The notes under the pieces were generated by a model that was not told the origin of the DNA, searched no databases, and was given only the letters and a program-made list of their open reading frames with translations. The translations under genes and the position numbers were made by a program. DNA of 64,000 nucleotides, from assembly GCF_050016015.1 (NCBI RefSeq), contig NZ_JBNHEQ010000220.1, positions 8,655 to 72,654 on the forward strand. Reading direction: 5' to 3'. The DNA comes from Trichodesmium sp002260545 (lineage in GTDB: Bacteria > Cyanobacteriota > Cyanobacteriia > Cyanobacteriales > Microcoleaceae). Positions 35,874 through 45,124 of this stretch are shown in pieces. Position 1 is the stretch's first letter. The number at the start of each line of letters is the position of its first letter.

Positions 35874-37988
35874 CTATACCCATCCCTTAACTTCTGTGTC
35901 AGTTAGAGGACGTTCGAGTTTTGCATACTCACTTTCTGTGGCTTGCAAAAGATGTGCCATTGTTACAGGTTCTCCCAAATCTGCTGCTAAGAATGCTGCA
36001 TTTAAAGCAATATTACGAATATTTCCCCCAGGAAGATTTAACTTTGCAAGTTTCCTGAAATCTAACCCTGCTGTGGGTGTCTCTTTGGGAAAAATTCGTC
36101 GCCAAATTTCTGTACGTTGAGTTACATCAGGTAACGGAAACTTCACTACAAATCTAATTCGGCGCATAAAGGCATTATCAATTGCTTCCTTTAAATTTGT
36201 GGTTAAAATTGCCAGCCCGCGATAAGCTTCCATGCGTTGCAAAAGATAGCTAACTTCTAAATTAGCATAGCGATCACGACTATCTTTAACATCGCTCCGT
36301 TTTCCAAATAAAGCATCTGCCTCATCAAAGAGTAAAATTGCGCCTCCCGTTTCTGCCTTATCAAAAACCTGTCTCAAATTCTTTTCAGTTTCCCCAATAT
36401 ATTTACTGACAACAGAACTCAGATCTATTCGATATAAATCTAGACGCAATTCTCTAGCTATTACTTCTGCCGCCATTGTTTTCCCAGTTCCACTCGCTCC
36501 ATAAAATAACGCAGTAATTCCTAAACCTCGTTTGCCTTTTTGCACAAATCCCCAATGTTCATAAACTGTTATGCGTTGTTTTAGATGAGTCGCAATATTT
36601 TTTAAGGTTTGTTTTTGGAGTTCAGGAAGCACCAAATCATCCCAACTAGCTGCAGCTTGAATAGGTTGAGCCAGTTCATTGATTTGAGGTTGAGCGTGAC
36701 TACGACAAATCTGCCAAATTTTCTGAGTAATTGGTTGATTTTTATCAATAGATTCTAATGATAAATCGGAAGATATTAATGCGGAGATTTGTTGACTTAT
36801 AGACTGAATTTCTGTCACACTGAAATTAAACTGAGCCACCAGTTGCTCAACGAAACCATCCAGATTAATTTCTTGTTCTCTGAAAGTTTGATCCCAAATA
36901 TTTCGTTGTTCTAGAGTGTTAGGTTTATTCACTTCAAACATTATCACTTGACGATGTTGTTGAGGTTTTCTATCTTGACGACTGACAATTAAAGGACTAT
37001 CAATTTCTTCAATAAAATAGGTAATGGCATTTTCCTGGCTGATATCTATTGAAGTTGCTTGATTAACTTCTAAAAATAGAGCTGCTTGATTCAATATTGC
37101 CTCTCTTTGCCAGAGTTTAATTAGTTGATATACTTCATTCAAATTAGTGGGGATAACCTGTGATGAAATTCTGTATAGCTTAAGTTCTAACTGATGACAA
37201 ATTGTAGCAGCAATAGCTATTTTTGCATTTGTTTCATTACCATATAGTTGAATTATTGGTAAATATGATATCTGGTTAATATGTATATCTAAATCTTCTT
37301 CTTTACTCTCCAAACTACTTAATTCTGGATGACTGTGAGTTACTTTTTTCCTAAAAATTGAGGAGGCATAATCCAGACTTTTCGACGTTAATAGACTATC
37401 TGTAGCTGTAGGGTTCAAAGTATAATTCCAAACGGAAATAATTTGTTTAACAATTTCCTGATGAGAATTAACTAAATTTTCATTAGTAACGATAGGTTTA
37501 ATAATACTAATTAATCGTTCATCTAGCTGATTTGTTCCTACTAGAAAATGAAAAATACGTTCGTCAATTTTTAAACGACTTAGGGTTAAGGCTAACCCAA
37601 GTTCTATTTCTATTAATTTCCAGTATCTTAACGGAGATTCTGGAGCGAACACATCCATATCAACTCTTTCAAAAATACTTTGAGCTAGACTAAAAGTGGG
37701 AAAATTATATTGGGTATTAATTTGAGCATCTGCACATTCAGAAGGCCAGAGAGGATCGAGTTCCATACCAACACAAAGTAATATAATTTCCCGCTCACAC
37801 CGAGATAGATTAAATCTATGACAAAGATAATTAAGAGTCGAGCATTCGGATAAGTGAGTTGAATTAGATTGTGATTTATCTGTTGTATCTGATTGTATAT
37901 TAGATTTACCTTGTAATTGATTAGCTCGTTCTTGTAGTTTTTGGCGAATTGGTTCTAACATTGCCAATAAAGTTGAGTAGATATCCAT
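35874..37988 (-). CDS. Injection-system AAA+ ATPase (Afp15 type)
   Basis: The 704-residue protein has a long N-terminal region (about 1-440) and a C-terminal AAA+ module. The module has Walker A GASGTGKT (497-504), Walker B AILLFDEADALFG (about 550-562), sensor TTNL (about 596-599) and the arginine pair RRIRF after it. Every eCIS locus carries one such ATPase, which is needed for sheath or particle assembly. The N-terminal 440 residues include FNLSRCEREIILLC, typical of the VAT-like ATPase of these loci. It runs on the same strand as DUF4255 upstream (23-base gap), so they form one operon. Confidence 0.88.
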   Translation of the reverse strand: MDIYSTLLAMLEPIRQKLQERANQLQGKSNIQSDTTDKSQSNSTHLSECSTLNYLCHRFNLSRCEREIILLCVGMELDPLWPSECADAQINTQYNFPTFSLAQSIFERVDMDVFAPESPLRYWKLIEIELGLALTLSRLKIDERIFHFLVGTNQLDERLISIIKPIVTNENLVNSHQEIVKQIISVWNYTLNPTATDSLLTSKSLDYASSIFRKKVTHSHPELSSLESKEEDLDIHINQISYLPIIQLYGNETNAKIAIAATICHQLELKLYRISSQVIPTNLNEVYQLIKLWQREAILNQAALFLEVNQATSIDISQENAITYFIEEIDSPLIVSRQDRKPQQHRQVIMFEVNKPNTLEQRNIWDQTFREQEINLDGFVEQLVAQFNFSVTEIQSISQQISALISSDLSLESIDKNQPITQKIWQICRSHAQPQINELAQPIQAAASWDDLVLPELQKQTLKNIATHLKQRITVYEHWGFVQKGKRGLGITALFYGASGTGKTMAAEVIARELRLDLYRIDLSSVVSKYIGETEKNLRQVFDKAETGGAILLFDEADALFGKRSDVKDSRDRYANLEVSYLLQRMEAYRGLAILTTNLKEAIDNAFMRRIRFVVKFPLPDVTQRTEIWRRIFPKETPTAGLDFRKLAKLNLPGGNIRNIALNAAFLAADLGEPVTMAHLLQATESEYAKLERPLTDTEVKGWV

Positions 37989-38011
37989 ACAATTTTCAAA
38001 AGTAATAGAAG

Positions 38012-39244
38012 TTATGGAATATGAATTAATGGCCCTGAATATCGGTTATTCTCAACAGTTAAAGAACTTTCTGCACCGTCAATTTGAACTCGAACTAGGT
38101 AATCACCATTTTTTATTTTGGGGAGTGAAAAGTGAATAGTATGAGAAGCTTTACGACGTTTTTTTCCAGGCAATATTAAAGACTCTAAATTTTCACTTGA
38201 TAGACTATTTAAAAGCAAAAATAATCTTTGAGCAGGTTCAACTATCAAGTCTACATGAATGGTTAACTTGGCTGAATACAAATCATCTCCCAAATTTTCT
38301 AAATCTTCTAAATCACCAATTTTTATTTCTGGACAAAGAATAAAAGGTAATGCATTAGATTCAATAACACGTTGCGGTATTGATTTCAAATGAACAATTT
38401 GTAGCCCTTGTACTCCAGCTTTAAGCTGCTCCCGTTCTTGAGGTAAAAGTGTGGCCAAATCCACTTTTACTTCCATATCACTAACAACTTGAGGAGTGAC
38501 TCTAGCTTTTCCAATTTGTACTCTGACGTTTTCATTTAAGAGTTCTTTCCCTTGAATAGTTAAAGTATTTGTCATTATAATAGGTTTGTTCCTGCCGTCT
38601 GAATTTTCAAATTTGTCAATAGAGGGGCGATTAAGCACCGTAGAAAATTCACGAGAACGCACGGGTAAGGGTGCTTTGCCAATTTTGTCCCCTTCTATTA
38701 AAACCGCAGTAGCTTTAAAGGCAAAAGAAAGAATATAGGGAATTTGAAAGAAAATAGACCAGATGCGGGAAAGCTCTTCTGAATTCATCTGAATTGGCAC
38801 AAATTGTACCATTTGTACTTGTTGATCTAAAGTTGAGTTAGCTAAAAATCTGAATGATGAACTCTCTGTGACACTGCGAATAATTTCTGGCGTTAATATA
38901 GGTTGATCGACAACAGTTTGGATTGCACTTCCTAATAAACGCTGGGGTTCTAGTTCCTGTTCGTTACCATAAAAACTTAATAAATAAAATAAATCAAGTC
39001 CCGCTTGAGCCTGTTTGATTAAATTTTCTTTGGGACGACGGGGGCGTAGATCTGTATTACGCCAGGCTGGACTAGGGCTAGCTTGATAAAGAAATATATT
39101 AACCCCTACATCAGGCATTCCACTCCCTGGGCTATCTGGTCGCAAGGTTGTAACTTGAGCACCTGGAACATCATCCACGATTCCTGTCTGTAACATTCGT
39201 TGCAGAACTGCGGTAACGGTAGCAATGGCAAGATGGTTGCTCAT
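38012..39244 (-). CDS. DUF4255 family cap/tail-terminator protein (Afp16 type)
   Basis: The 410-residue protein starts MSNHLAIATVTAVLQRML, the common DUF4255 opening (Pvc16/Afp16), and continues LRPDSPGSGMPDVGVNIFLYQASPSPAWRN. The protein caps the sheath-tube assembly and sets its length. The C-terminal 160 residues contain an extra Ig-like beta part (HLKSIPQRVIESNALPF onward), which gives it more length than typical 200-residue homologues. A longer frame begins at 39328, but the ATG at 39244 fits the family. It is divergent from the sheath gene across 575 bases. Confidence 0.85.
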   Translation of the reverse strand: MSNHLAIATVTAVLQRMLQTGIVDDVPGAQVTTLRPDSPGSGMPDVGVNIFLYQASPSPAWRNTDLRPRRPKENLIKQAQAGLDLFYLLSFYGNEQELEPQRLLGSAIQTVVDQPILTPEIIRSVTESSSFRFLANSTLDQQVQMVQFVPIQMNSEELSRIWSIFFQIPYILSFAFKATAVLIEGDKIGKAPLPVRSREFSTVLNRPSIDKFENSDGRNKPIIMTNTLTIQGKELLNENVRVQIGKARVTPQVVSDMEVKVDLATLLPQEREQLKAGVQGLQIVHLKSIPQRVIESNALPFILCPEIKIGDLEDLENLGDDLYSAKLTIHVDLIVEPAQRLFLLLNSLSSENLESLILPGKKRRKASHTIHFSLPKIKNGDYLVRVQIDGAESSLTVENNRYSGPLIHIP

Positions 39245-39819
39245 AAATTCTAGGGAGTATTTAAGGAGTTTGTATCCAATTTCTGTATCTTGTATCCAAT
39301 TTATGTATCCAATTCTGTAAATAATCAAGATTTATAGCAGTTTTCATTAATATAAAGTACAGAGATTTTTGCTTGAAGGTAGAAGGCAGAAGTTTTAACA
39401 TTTCTGGAAAACCGCTACAATTCCTTAATTTAATAATTCTGAATTCTAAATTCTAAATTCTAAATTCATAAAAAGAAGTTTTGTCGTCTACCTTTGTGAA
39501 CACCGCTATAATTTCTTGACAACTTTATCATATTAAGATTTTTTACAAAGTTTGCTGCAATTAAGTTTTACTTTAAAATAAAATTAAGACACTAAATTTT
39601 TGAGAAAAATTTTAGACGATATTAAATCAAGTTATAGCAATTTTCAATGGCTTTAGGTGGAGGTTAAAATTTCGAGTCGAATAAGCTGTTCGACATTCTT
39701 AATTAGAATTATCAATCTTCCATCTTCTGCTATTCCTTTGCTGTTTTGGGTATTTCAATCTGAATGCTAGACAGCTTAGTTCACAAATAATGTCAGACTA
39801 GATAAGGACAATTTTAGAT
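39245..39819. other. Divergent promoter region between DUF4255 and sheath genes
   Basis: No gene is seen. The region contains short gaattctaaattctaaattc repeats (39437-39468). It must hold two promoters, one for each side of the injection locus. I see no certain -35/-10 pair. Confidence 0.5.
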
Positions 39820-41535
39820 ATGGCTCGCCTAGACTACTCTGCGCCTGGTGTATATGTTGAAGAAATTGAGCGTGGCAGTCGCCCCATTCAAGGGGTCAGC
39901 CTGAGTGTTGCTGGATTTGTAGGCTTTACAGAAGATATACGGGGGGATGCACAACTATTTGAACCACAACTAATTACCGACTGGAGTCAGTATTTAGAGT
40001 GTTTTGGCAAGCCTGGTTCAGATGGATTTACTGACTTTGGAGCTTATCTACCATTTGCAGTTAGGGGATGGTTTGAAAATGGTGGGGGTCGTTGCTGGGT
40101 GGTAAGTCTTGGCACTCAGTTGCCTTTACCTGCTAGTAAAAAAACTGCAACAGAGGAAAGGCCAGCTCTAACAGAAGTAAAAACAGTAAGTCAGAAGCCG
40201 TCATTATCCTTTAGCATTAAGCCCGAGGAACAGGAAAATGGCCGGATTAATGTTCTTGTGCAACCTGATGATCCATTACCGACCGATGACCCAGATGAGG
40301 AACCCTTCGATACGGGAGAATACTTCAAGCTGACCCTGATGCAGGGCGAAAATATATTAAAGGAAGTGAGAACCGTTGAGGGACAAGAACAGCAAGTTGA
40401 TGCAGTTTATCGTCATCTATCCATGAGTGCCGAACCAGAAGCAGGAGTTTTTGTAGAAACGGCTTTACAAGAATCACAATACATCAATGTTGAAGTGCTT
40501 TCTTCTGAAGGTATGGCCTTGTCTCGCCGGCCTGCTAATGGTTCCTACGAAGTTAGTCCTCCCCCAGAAGTTTATCCTGTTGACCAGCTTTACCGCAAGA
40601 CCTATGGGGCGCGTAAAGGTCGAACCGGAATTCAAGGCTTGTATGAAATTGATGAAGTGGCAATGGTAGCCTGCCCAGATATGATGTTAGCCTATCAACG
40701 GGGGATGCTTAACCTAGAACAAGTTCACGGTATCATGGAAATGATGCTCATAGGCTGTGAAAATGCGGCTCCAAGTCCACCCTATCGTATGGCAGTATTA
40801 GATGCTCCTCCAGTTAAGGTCAGACGGGGAGACGATCCAGTTTTGCCAGAACAGAATAAGCCCCAAGATGTAAAAGATTGGTTAGATCAATTTGGCCGTC
40901 GTTCTCAATTTGCTGCTCTTTATTATCCTTGGATTCAAGTTCCTAATCCTAGAGATAATGGTAAAGGCATTTATGTGCCTCCTTCGGGTCACATGATGGG
41001 AATTTGGTGTCAAACCGATGAAAGTCGTGGGGTTTATAAAGCACCCGCTAACGTAGTTCCCAAAGGCGTAATTAATATGGCCTACGACACCAATTTCCGC
41101 GAACAGGAAATGTTGAATCCCTTGGGAATTAACTGTATTCGTCGCTTCCCTAACCGTGGAATTCGAGTATGGGGGGCACGGACATTAGTAGAACCCGATA
41201 ATATTCTCTGGCGCTACATTAGTGTACGACGACTGATGAGCTATATTGAGAAGTCAATTGAATTAGGAACCCAATGGGTAGTGTTTGAACCCAACGATGA
41301 AGACCTATGGGCGCGAGTTCGGCGTACTGTCAGCAACTTCCTAGAACGCATTTGGCGAGAAGGGGCCTTATTTGGTGGTTCACCGGAAGAGGCATTTTAC
41401 GTCAAGTGTGATGGTGAACTGAACTCAGAAGATACTATGCGTATGGGTATGCTTTATATTGAAGTGGGTGTAAGGCCAGTGCGTCCAGCAGAGTTTGTTG
41501 TGATTCGCATTAGTCAATGGGCACCGAACCAATAA
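39820..41535 (+). CDS. Contractile sheath protein
   Basis: The 571-residue protein is the outer sheath that contracts to drive the tube. It begins MARLDYSAPGVYVEEIERGS, a conserved start of phage and eCIS sheath proteins. The C-terminal fold includes YPWIQVPNPRDNGKGIYVPP and GIRVWGARTLVEPDN, and EKSIELGTQWVVFEPNDEDLW. This last part is the sheath domain shared with T4 gp18. About 180 residues between 130 and 260 are variable and probably surface exposed. A single sheath gene is present, whereas Afp-like systems carry three, so this locus resembles the simpler cyanobacterial type. Confidence 0.93.
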   Translation: MARLDYSAPGVYVEEIERGSRPIQGVSLSVAGFVGFTEDIRGDAQLFEPQLITDWSQYLECFGKPGSDGFTDFGAYLPFAVRGWFENGGGRCWVVSLGTQLPLPASKKTATEERPALTEVKTVSQKPSLSFSIKPEEQENGRINVLVQPDDPLPTDDPDEEPFDTGEYFKLTLMQGENILKEVRTVEGQEQQVDAVYRHLSMSAEPEAGVFVETALQESQYINVEVLSSEGMALSRRPANGSYEVSPPPEVYPVDQLYRKTYGARKGRTGIQGLYEIDEVAMVACPDMMLAYQRGMLNLEQVHGIMEMMLIGCENAAPSPPYRMAVLDAPPVKVRRGDDPVLPEQNKPQDVKDWLDQFGRRSQFAALYYPWIQVPNPRDNGKGIYVPPSGHMMGIWCQTDESRGVYKAPANVVPKGVINMAYDTNFREQEMLNPLGINCIRRFPNRGIRVWGARTLVEPDNILWRYISVRRLMSYIEKSIELGTQWVVFEPNDEDLWARVRRTVSNFLERIWREGALFGGSPEEAFYVKCDGELNSEDTMRMGMLYIEVGVRPVRPAEFVVIRISQWAPNQ

Positions 41536-41845
41536 AAGACACAAACTTAACAGGTTGCTAATTATAGTCGTTTCAAATAAAAATGAGACGGCTAAATCCC
41601 TGATTTAAAAGGATTAAAGGTTAAGTGTTTCAATCTTAACTGGAATAGACATCTCCAAAAATAAAAAATAAAATCAATTATTATTGATAATTGATCAATT
41701 ATTTTCCCCTGTTCCCTGTTCCCTCTTTTCTGGAGATGCTAATAAATATATTTCCAAAGATTCAATCACATTTTTTTGTGAGGCAAAAATTAATTTGTAT
41801 AGATAATTCAATCATTTTTTCTACGTTAAAAGGAGTTGAAGCATT
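41536..41845. other. Intergenic stretch before the tube genes
   Basis: The 310 bases have no gene. They contain the repeat attattttcccctgttccctg (41700-41722), a short family also seen at 4998-5035. An aaaaggagttgaagc ribosome site precedes the first tube gene. Confidence 0.5.
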
Positions 41846-42304
41846 ATGGGTGAATTGCTGACTGCCTGTAAATTTTACTTTGAGGCTGATGGCATTACAG
41901 AAAAGCAAATTCTAGAGGTTGCAGGTTTGTCGGTTGAGTCTCCTGTCGCTGGAGACGGGGGTGTGTTGGGTTCTACCAAACAAGGTAAAAAAACCCGTCA
42001 AGCTACACCGACTAATGAAAAATTTAGCAATGTCACAGTGAAGTTAGTGGCAACCACTGACAAAGACCTCTATACCTGGTACAAAGACTGCAACACAAAT
42101 GATGGAGGAACTTCATCCTGGGATAGCAATCGAAAAGCAGCTTCTGTTAGTGCCTATGACCAGGGGGGAAATATTCAAGCCCGCTGGGAAATTGTCAATG
42201 CCTATCCTTGTAAATATGAAGGCCCCAGTTTTTCTGCTGGAGATACGAACATGGCAAATGAAAGCTTGGAAATAGTTCACGAGGGAGTCAAGCGAGTTCA
42301 ATAG
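41846..42304 (+). CDS. Tube protein 1 (gp19-like)
   Basis: The 152-residue protein is an inner tube subunit of the T4 gp19/Hcp fold. The opening CKFYFEADGITEKQILEVAG and SVSAYDQGGNIQARWEIVNA YPCKYEGPSF block are typical of eCIS tubes. It is followed after 1 base by a second tube gene. One of the pair probably forms the bulk tube and the other the baseplate-proximal ring; which is which cannot be told by reading. It should be highly expressed with the sheath. Confidence 0.9.
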   Translation: MGELLTACKFYFEADGITEKQILEVAGLSVESPVAGDGGVLGSTKQGKKTRQATPTNEKFSNVTVKLVATTDKDLYTWYKDCNTNDGGTSSWDSNRKAASVSAYDQGGNIQARWEIVNAYPCKYEGPSFSAGDTNMANESLEIVHEGVKRVQ

Positions 42305-42305
42305 A

Positions 42306-42851
42306 ATGCCGAAAAACAACACTCAAGGATTAAACGGGGCTGTGGGTAAACTTCCGGAAATGCTAACAGCTTCCCGTTTCTATTTAGAACTTAAATTAGA
42401 TGGCAGTGAAGAACCTGTAGATGCGATATTTCTGGAATGTAAAGGATTTAAACGTTCTCAGGAAGTCGTTGAATTTTGTGAGGTTACGCCCCAACAATGG
42501 GGCAGTAAACCTGCTAAAGTAGGCCGAATTGTTCGGACAAAAATTCCCGGTTACGCCAAGACGGAGAACATTGTTTTACGACGAGGTATGACTAATTCCC
42601 TAACCCTTTGGAAGTGGTTTAATGCTGTGGAAGAGGGGAACTGGGGCCAACAATTGCGGGATGGTTCTCTTGTCATCTACGATCAAGCAGGTGATGAACA
42701 AGCTCGGTTTGAATTTAGAGGGGCATGGCCAACTCGTTATAGTGCAATGGATGTCAGTGCAAACAGTAGCGAGATTGAAATTGAAGAACTAGAATTAGCA
42801 GTTGAAATCTTAAGGCGAACCCAAGTTTCTAATGTGGCAAACCGAGTTTGA
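42306..42851 (+). CDS. Tube protein 2 (gp19-like)
   Basis: The 181-residue tube protein opens ASRFYLELKLDGSEEPVDAI and carries FLECKGFKRSQEVVEFCEVTP and LRRGMTNSLTLWKWFN, the standard T4_gp19 motif set. It is longer than tube 1 and differs strongly in sequence, so the two are old paralogues. Its start is 1 base after the stop of tube 1 and its 3' end overlaps the next gene by 20 bases. The whole block up to 43672 is a tightly coupled operon. Confidence 0.9.
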   Translation: MPKNNTQGLNGAVGKLPEMLTASRFYLELKLDGSEEPVDAIFLECKGFKRSQEVVEFCEVTPQQWGSKPAKVGRIVRTKIPGYAKTENIVLRRGMTNSLTLWKWFNAVEEGNWGQQLRDGSLVIYDQAGDEQARFEFRGAWPTRYSAMDVSANSSEIEIEELELAVEILRRTQVSNVANRV

Positions 42852-43152
42852 ATTTACTTTACCCAAAGGATATTTGGATTCTGATGGCAATGTTCATCGG
42901 ATTGGAATTATGCGTTTAGCAAAAGCAATTGATGAAATTGTGCCTCTGCGCGATCCCCGTGTGAAGTTAAACCCTGCTTATGCAACAGTGATAATTTTAT
43001 CTAGGGTTGTAACTCGTCTTGGTGCATTAGATGAGATTAATCCTGTGATTATTGAAAATTTATATGCTTGTGATTTAGACTATTTAATTAATTTTTATCG
43101 TAATATTAACGATTTAGAAGAAAATAATTTAAGTAATCAAAAAGAAGAATGA
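42832..43152 (+). CDS. Small injection-system protein, paralogue 1
   Basis: The 106-residue product starts MWQTEFEFTLPKGYLDSDGN and is followed by HRIGIMRLAKAIDEIVPLRD and a helical part (LSRVVTRLGALDEINPVII, NLYACDLDYLINFY). The next gene encodes a related protein. The family is common next to eCIS tube genes, and the position matches the tail-assembly-chaperone slot of phages, although this role is inferred. The start overlaps tube 2 by 20 bases; no better ATG follows. Confidence 0.75.
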   Translation: MWQTEFEFTLPKGYLDSDGNVHRIGIMRLAKAIDEIVPLRDPRVKLNPAYATVIILSRVVTRLGALDEINPVIIENLYACDLDYLINFYRNINDLEENNLSNQKEE

Positions 43153-43529
43153 TCTCTTCAAACATACCCCCAACAGAATTCAATTTTACACTCCCAAAAG
43201 GATTAATTGATGAGGAAGGAAATATTCATCGTCAAGGCATAATGCGGTTAGCCACAGCAAAAGACGAAATTATTGTTCAGAAAAATAGTCGCGCTCAAAC
43301 TGAACCTATATATAGTGTTTTAGTTCGCTTGTCAAGAGTGATTACTCTGTTAGGAACTTTATCCTCATTAACACCAGAAATATTAGAAAATTTATTTACA
43401 GTGGATCTGGCTTATTTGCGGGAGTTTTATAATCGGATTAATCAACAAAATCACGCTTATTTTGGAGTTCAATGTCCTCAATGTAATCATAATTTTAGAG
43501 TTGATTTAGCACTGTCGGGGGAGTCATAA
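43149..43529 (+). CDS. Small injection-system protein, paralogue 2, with zinc-ribbon-like tail
   Basis: This 126-residue protein shares TLPKGxxDxxGNxHRxGIMRLA, then LSRVxTxLGxL, with paralogue 1. It adds a C-terminal CPQCNHNFRVDL stretch (about residues 109-120) with a CxxC pair. Only two cysteines are present, so metal binding would need two more from another chain. The start overlaps the previous stop (ATGA). It is probably a structural or assembly partner of the tube. Confidence 0.75.
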   Translation: MISSNIPPTEFNFTLPKGLIDEEGNIHRQGIMRLATAKDEIIVQKNSRAQTEPIYSVLVRLSRVITLLGTLSSLTPEILENLFTVDLAYLREFYNRINQQNHAYFGVQCPQCNHNFRVDLALSGES

Positions 43530-43567
43530 GCTACCCCTCAGAACAACTCCGTGAGGAGGTAGCTTAT
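43526..43567 (+). promoter_or_regulatory. Hairpin covering the start of DUF6760
   Basis: The sequence ataagctacccctca pairs with tgaggaggtagcttat (one bulged base), loop gaacaactccg. The stem includes the start codon and its surroundings, and the stop codon of the previous gene, so it may limit or couple translation. It could also be a chance result of selection on the amino acids. Confidence 0.55.
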
Positions 43568-43672
43568 CTTGCTTTTCATTTTCATTGGTCTTTAGAAAAT
43601 ATTTTGAATTTAGAACATTTCAGTCGTCGAGAGTGGGTTAGAGAAATTAAAAAAATTAATCCAAACTCGTAG
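43526..43672 (+). CDS. DUF6760 family small protein (ATA start)
   Basis: The frame encodes 48 residues: YPSEQLREEVAYLAFHFHWS, NILNLEHFSRREWVREIKKI and NPNS. This is the DUF6760-type protein found in most eCIS loci between tube and baseplate genes. There is no ATG. The frame begins after a TGA at 43502 and overlaps the previous gene at ATAA (43526-43529), where relatives would have ATGA, so ATA is the likely start. The ATA lies in one arm of a 15-bp hairpin (43526-43567). Too short for standard gene callers. Confidence 0.7.
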   Translation: MSYPSEQLREEVAYLAFHFHWSLENILNLEHFSRREWVREIKKINPNS

Positions 43673-43767
43673 TTGGTATTAGTCAGATAGATAGCCCTCA
43701 ATAAAACTAAAAATCTTTGATTTTGGACAAAAAGAAAAGCTAGTTAGCGTGTCCTAATTAGGGCTTG

Positions 43768-44026
43768 GGCTAAAACTAGAGAAGCTGATTTTTAGTGCCA
43801 ACTTGTAGTTGCTAACTGATTTCAGTAAAACTCTCAAAATCTAAAAAAAGCTTGCCTGGCATGAAGTATATGGTTTTTCATGTTTACCAATAAGCATGAA
43901 ATTAAAACCTGAAAAATACAATGAGTGGTAGCCAACAAGCAATTAACAACTTAGTTATACAAGCTTTGTTTGGCAAGGGTTTTGGTTGAGCTTGGCACTA
44001 AATTACAGCTTCTCTAGCATTAAGCC
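43768..44026. mobile_element. 259-bp MITE, copy 1 (partner at 46034-46292)
   Basis: The ends are inverted: ggctaaaactagagaagctg at the left and cagcttctctagcattaagcc at the right, with tagtgccaa/ttggcacta just inside. The sequence is the same as that at 46034-46292 as far as I can read. It has no coding capacity. It lies 40 bases upstream of the XRE-like gene. Confidence 0.85.
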
Positions 44027-44065
44027 AAATATATTATTCACTAAAAAGACAAACCGAAAAAAGAT

Positions 44066-44296
44066 ATGTTTGCTGAAGCTATGAGAACCACCCTTAAAGA
44101 GTCTCAAGAATCATTAAAAAAAATTACAGAGAGAAGTGGTTTGACATACTCAAGAGTTCACGACTTTAAAGCCGGAAAGAGGGATGTAAATTCTAAGTCT
44201 TTATCAAAGATTTTTAATTCGCTGTCTGACCAAGACGCTGAAAATTTTCTAAGGATTTTGGCACAAAAAAAAGGGTTATTAAACCCTGAAAATTAA
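44066..44296 (+). CDS. Small HTH (XRE-like) protein
   Basis: A 76-residue protein with a helix-turn-helix pattern: LKKITERSGLTYSRVHDFKAGKRDVNSKSL (about residues 18-47) is the recognition part typical of Cro/XRE repressors. The tail ends AQKKGLLNPEN. A decayed copy of its 3' end (ggcacaaaaaaaagggctattaa) lies at 45456-45480, so the unit was once duplicated. It follows the MITE closely, which may carry its promoter. It may regulate a neighbouring element, or be the remains of an element gene. Confidence 0.6.
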   Translation: MFAEAMRTTLKESQESLKKITERSGLTYSRVHDFKAGKRDVNSKSLSKIFNSLSDQDAENFLRILAQKKGLLNPEN

Positions 44297-44338
44297 TTTA
44301 CGCTTGGACTATTTCTTGACAAACTATTAAAAATTTAA

Positions 44339-45124
44339 TCAAATGAAATTTGATGAATCCAAATCTGCTACGCTTACATTATTAAGTTGGGCTAGCACCT
44401 CTCCAGTGCCAATAACTTTTAATAATGTGTTGTTACCACTTGCAACAAGATTTAAGTCATCACTCGATAAACCAACTAAGTCTATCTTCTCGTTTTGTGC
44501 CCTAAAATCTAAAATGATATCAGTCCCATGTCCACGGGAAAGTCTAAAAATATCTTTGCCGAAGCCACCTCTAAGGATGTCATCACCCCTGCCACCGTTA
44601 AGGATGTCATCACCCCTGCCACCGTTAAGGATGTCATCACCCCTGCCACCGTTAAGAATGTCATTGCCAGTACCGCCGGAAAGGGTGTCCTTGCCAGTAC
44701 TGCCGGAAAGGGTGTCCTTGCCAGTACCACCGGAAAGTCTGTCATTGCCAAAACCGCCGTTAAGCCTGTCATTACCACGGTCACCGTTAAGAGTGTCATT
44801 ACCAGTACCACCGTTAAGGGTGTCATTGCCAAAATCGCCGTTAAGCCTGTCCTTGCCAGTACCACCGGAAAGTCTGTCATTGCCAAAACCGCCGTTAAGC
44901 CTGTCATTACCACGGTCACCGTTAAGAGTGTCATTACCAGTACCACCGTTAAGGGTGTCATTGCCAGCATCACCAGAAAGGGTGTCCTTGCCAGTACCAC
45001 CGGAAAGTCTGTCATTGCCCCTACGGCCTAAAAGACGGTCATTGCCACCCAAACCCCTGATATTGTCGCTACGGTTAGTTCCCCTAAGAAAATTGTTTCC
45101 GTTTGTACCAACTATATTAGCCAT
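44339..45124 (-). CDS. RTX-type calcium-binding repeat protein (second copy type)
   Basis: The 261-residue protein consists of GGTGNDTLNGDRGNDRL-type nonapeptide repeats for about residues 15-195. A C-terminal FRLSRGHGTDIILDFRAQNEKIDLVGLSSDDL module follows, the usual end of cyanobacterial RTX proteins with a type I secretion signal. The repeats are nearly identical at DNA level (tgtcattgccagtaccgccg-type units), which points to recent expansion. It sits between two identical MITEs within the injection locus. It is unrelated in detail to the RTX gene at 26795. Confidence 0.85.
   Translation of the reverse strand: MANIVGTNGNNFLRGTNRSDNIRGLGGNDRLLGRRGNDRLSGGTGKDTLSGDAGNDTLNGGTGNDTLNGDRGNDRLNGGFGNDRLSGGTGKDRLNGDFGNDTLNGGTGNDTLNGDRGNDRLNGGFGNDRLSGGTGKDTLSGSTGKDTLSGGTGNDILNGGRGDDILNGGRGDDILNGGRGDDILRGGFGKDIFRLSRGHGTDIILDFRAQNEKIDLVGLSSDDLNLVASGNNTLLKVIGTGEVLAQLNNVSVADLDSSNFI

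Noticed and set aside
43526..43567. Hairpin after paralogue 2 as operon terminator
   Set aside because: No T tract follows, and a conserved DUF6760 frame runs through it, so a control role is more likely than termination.
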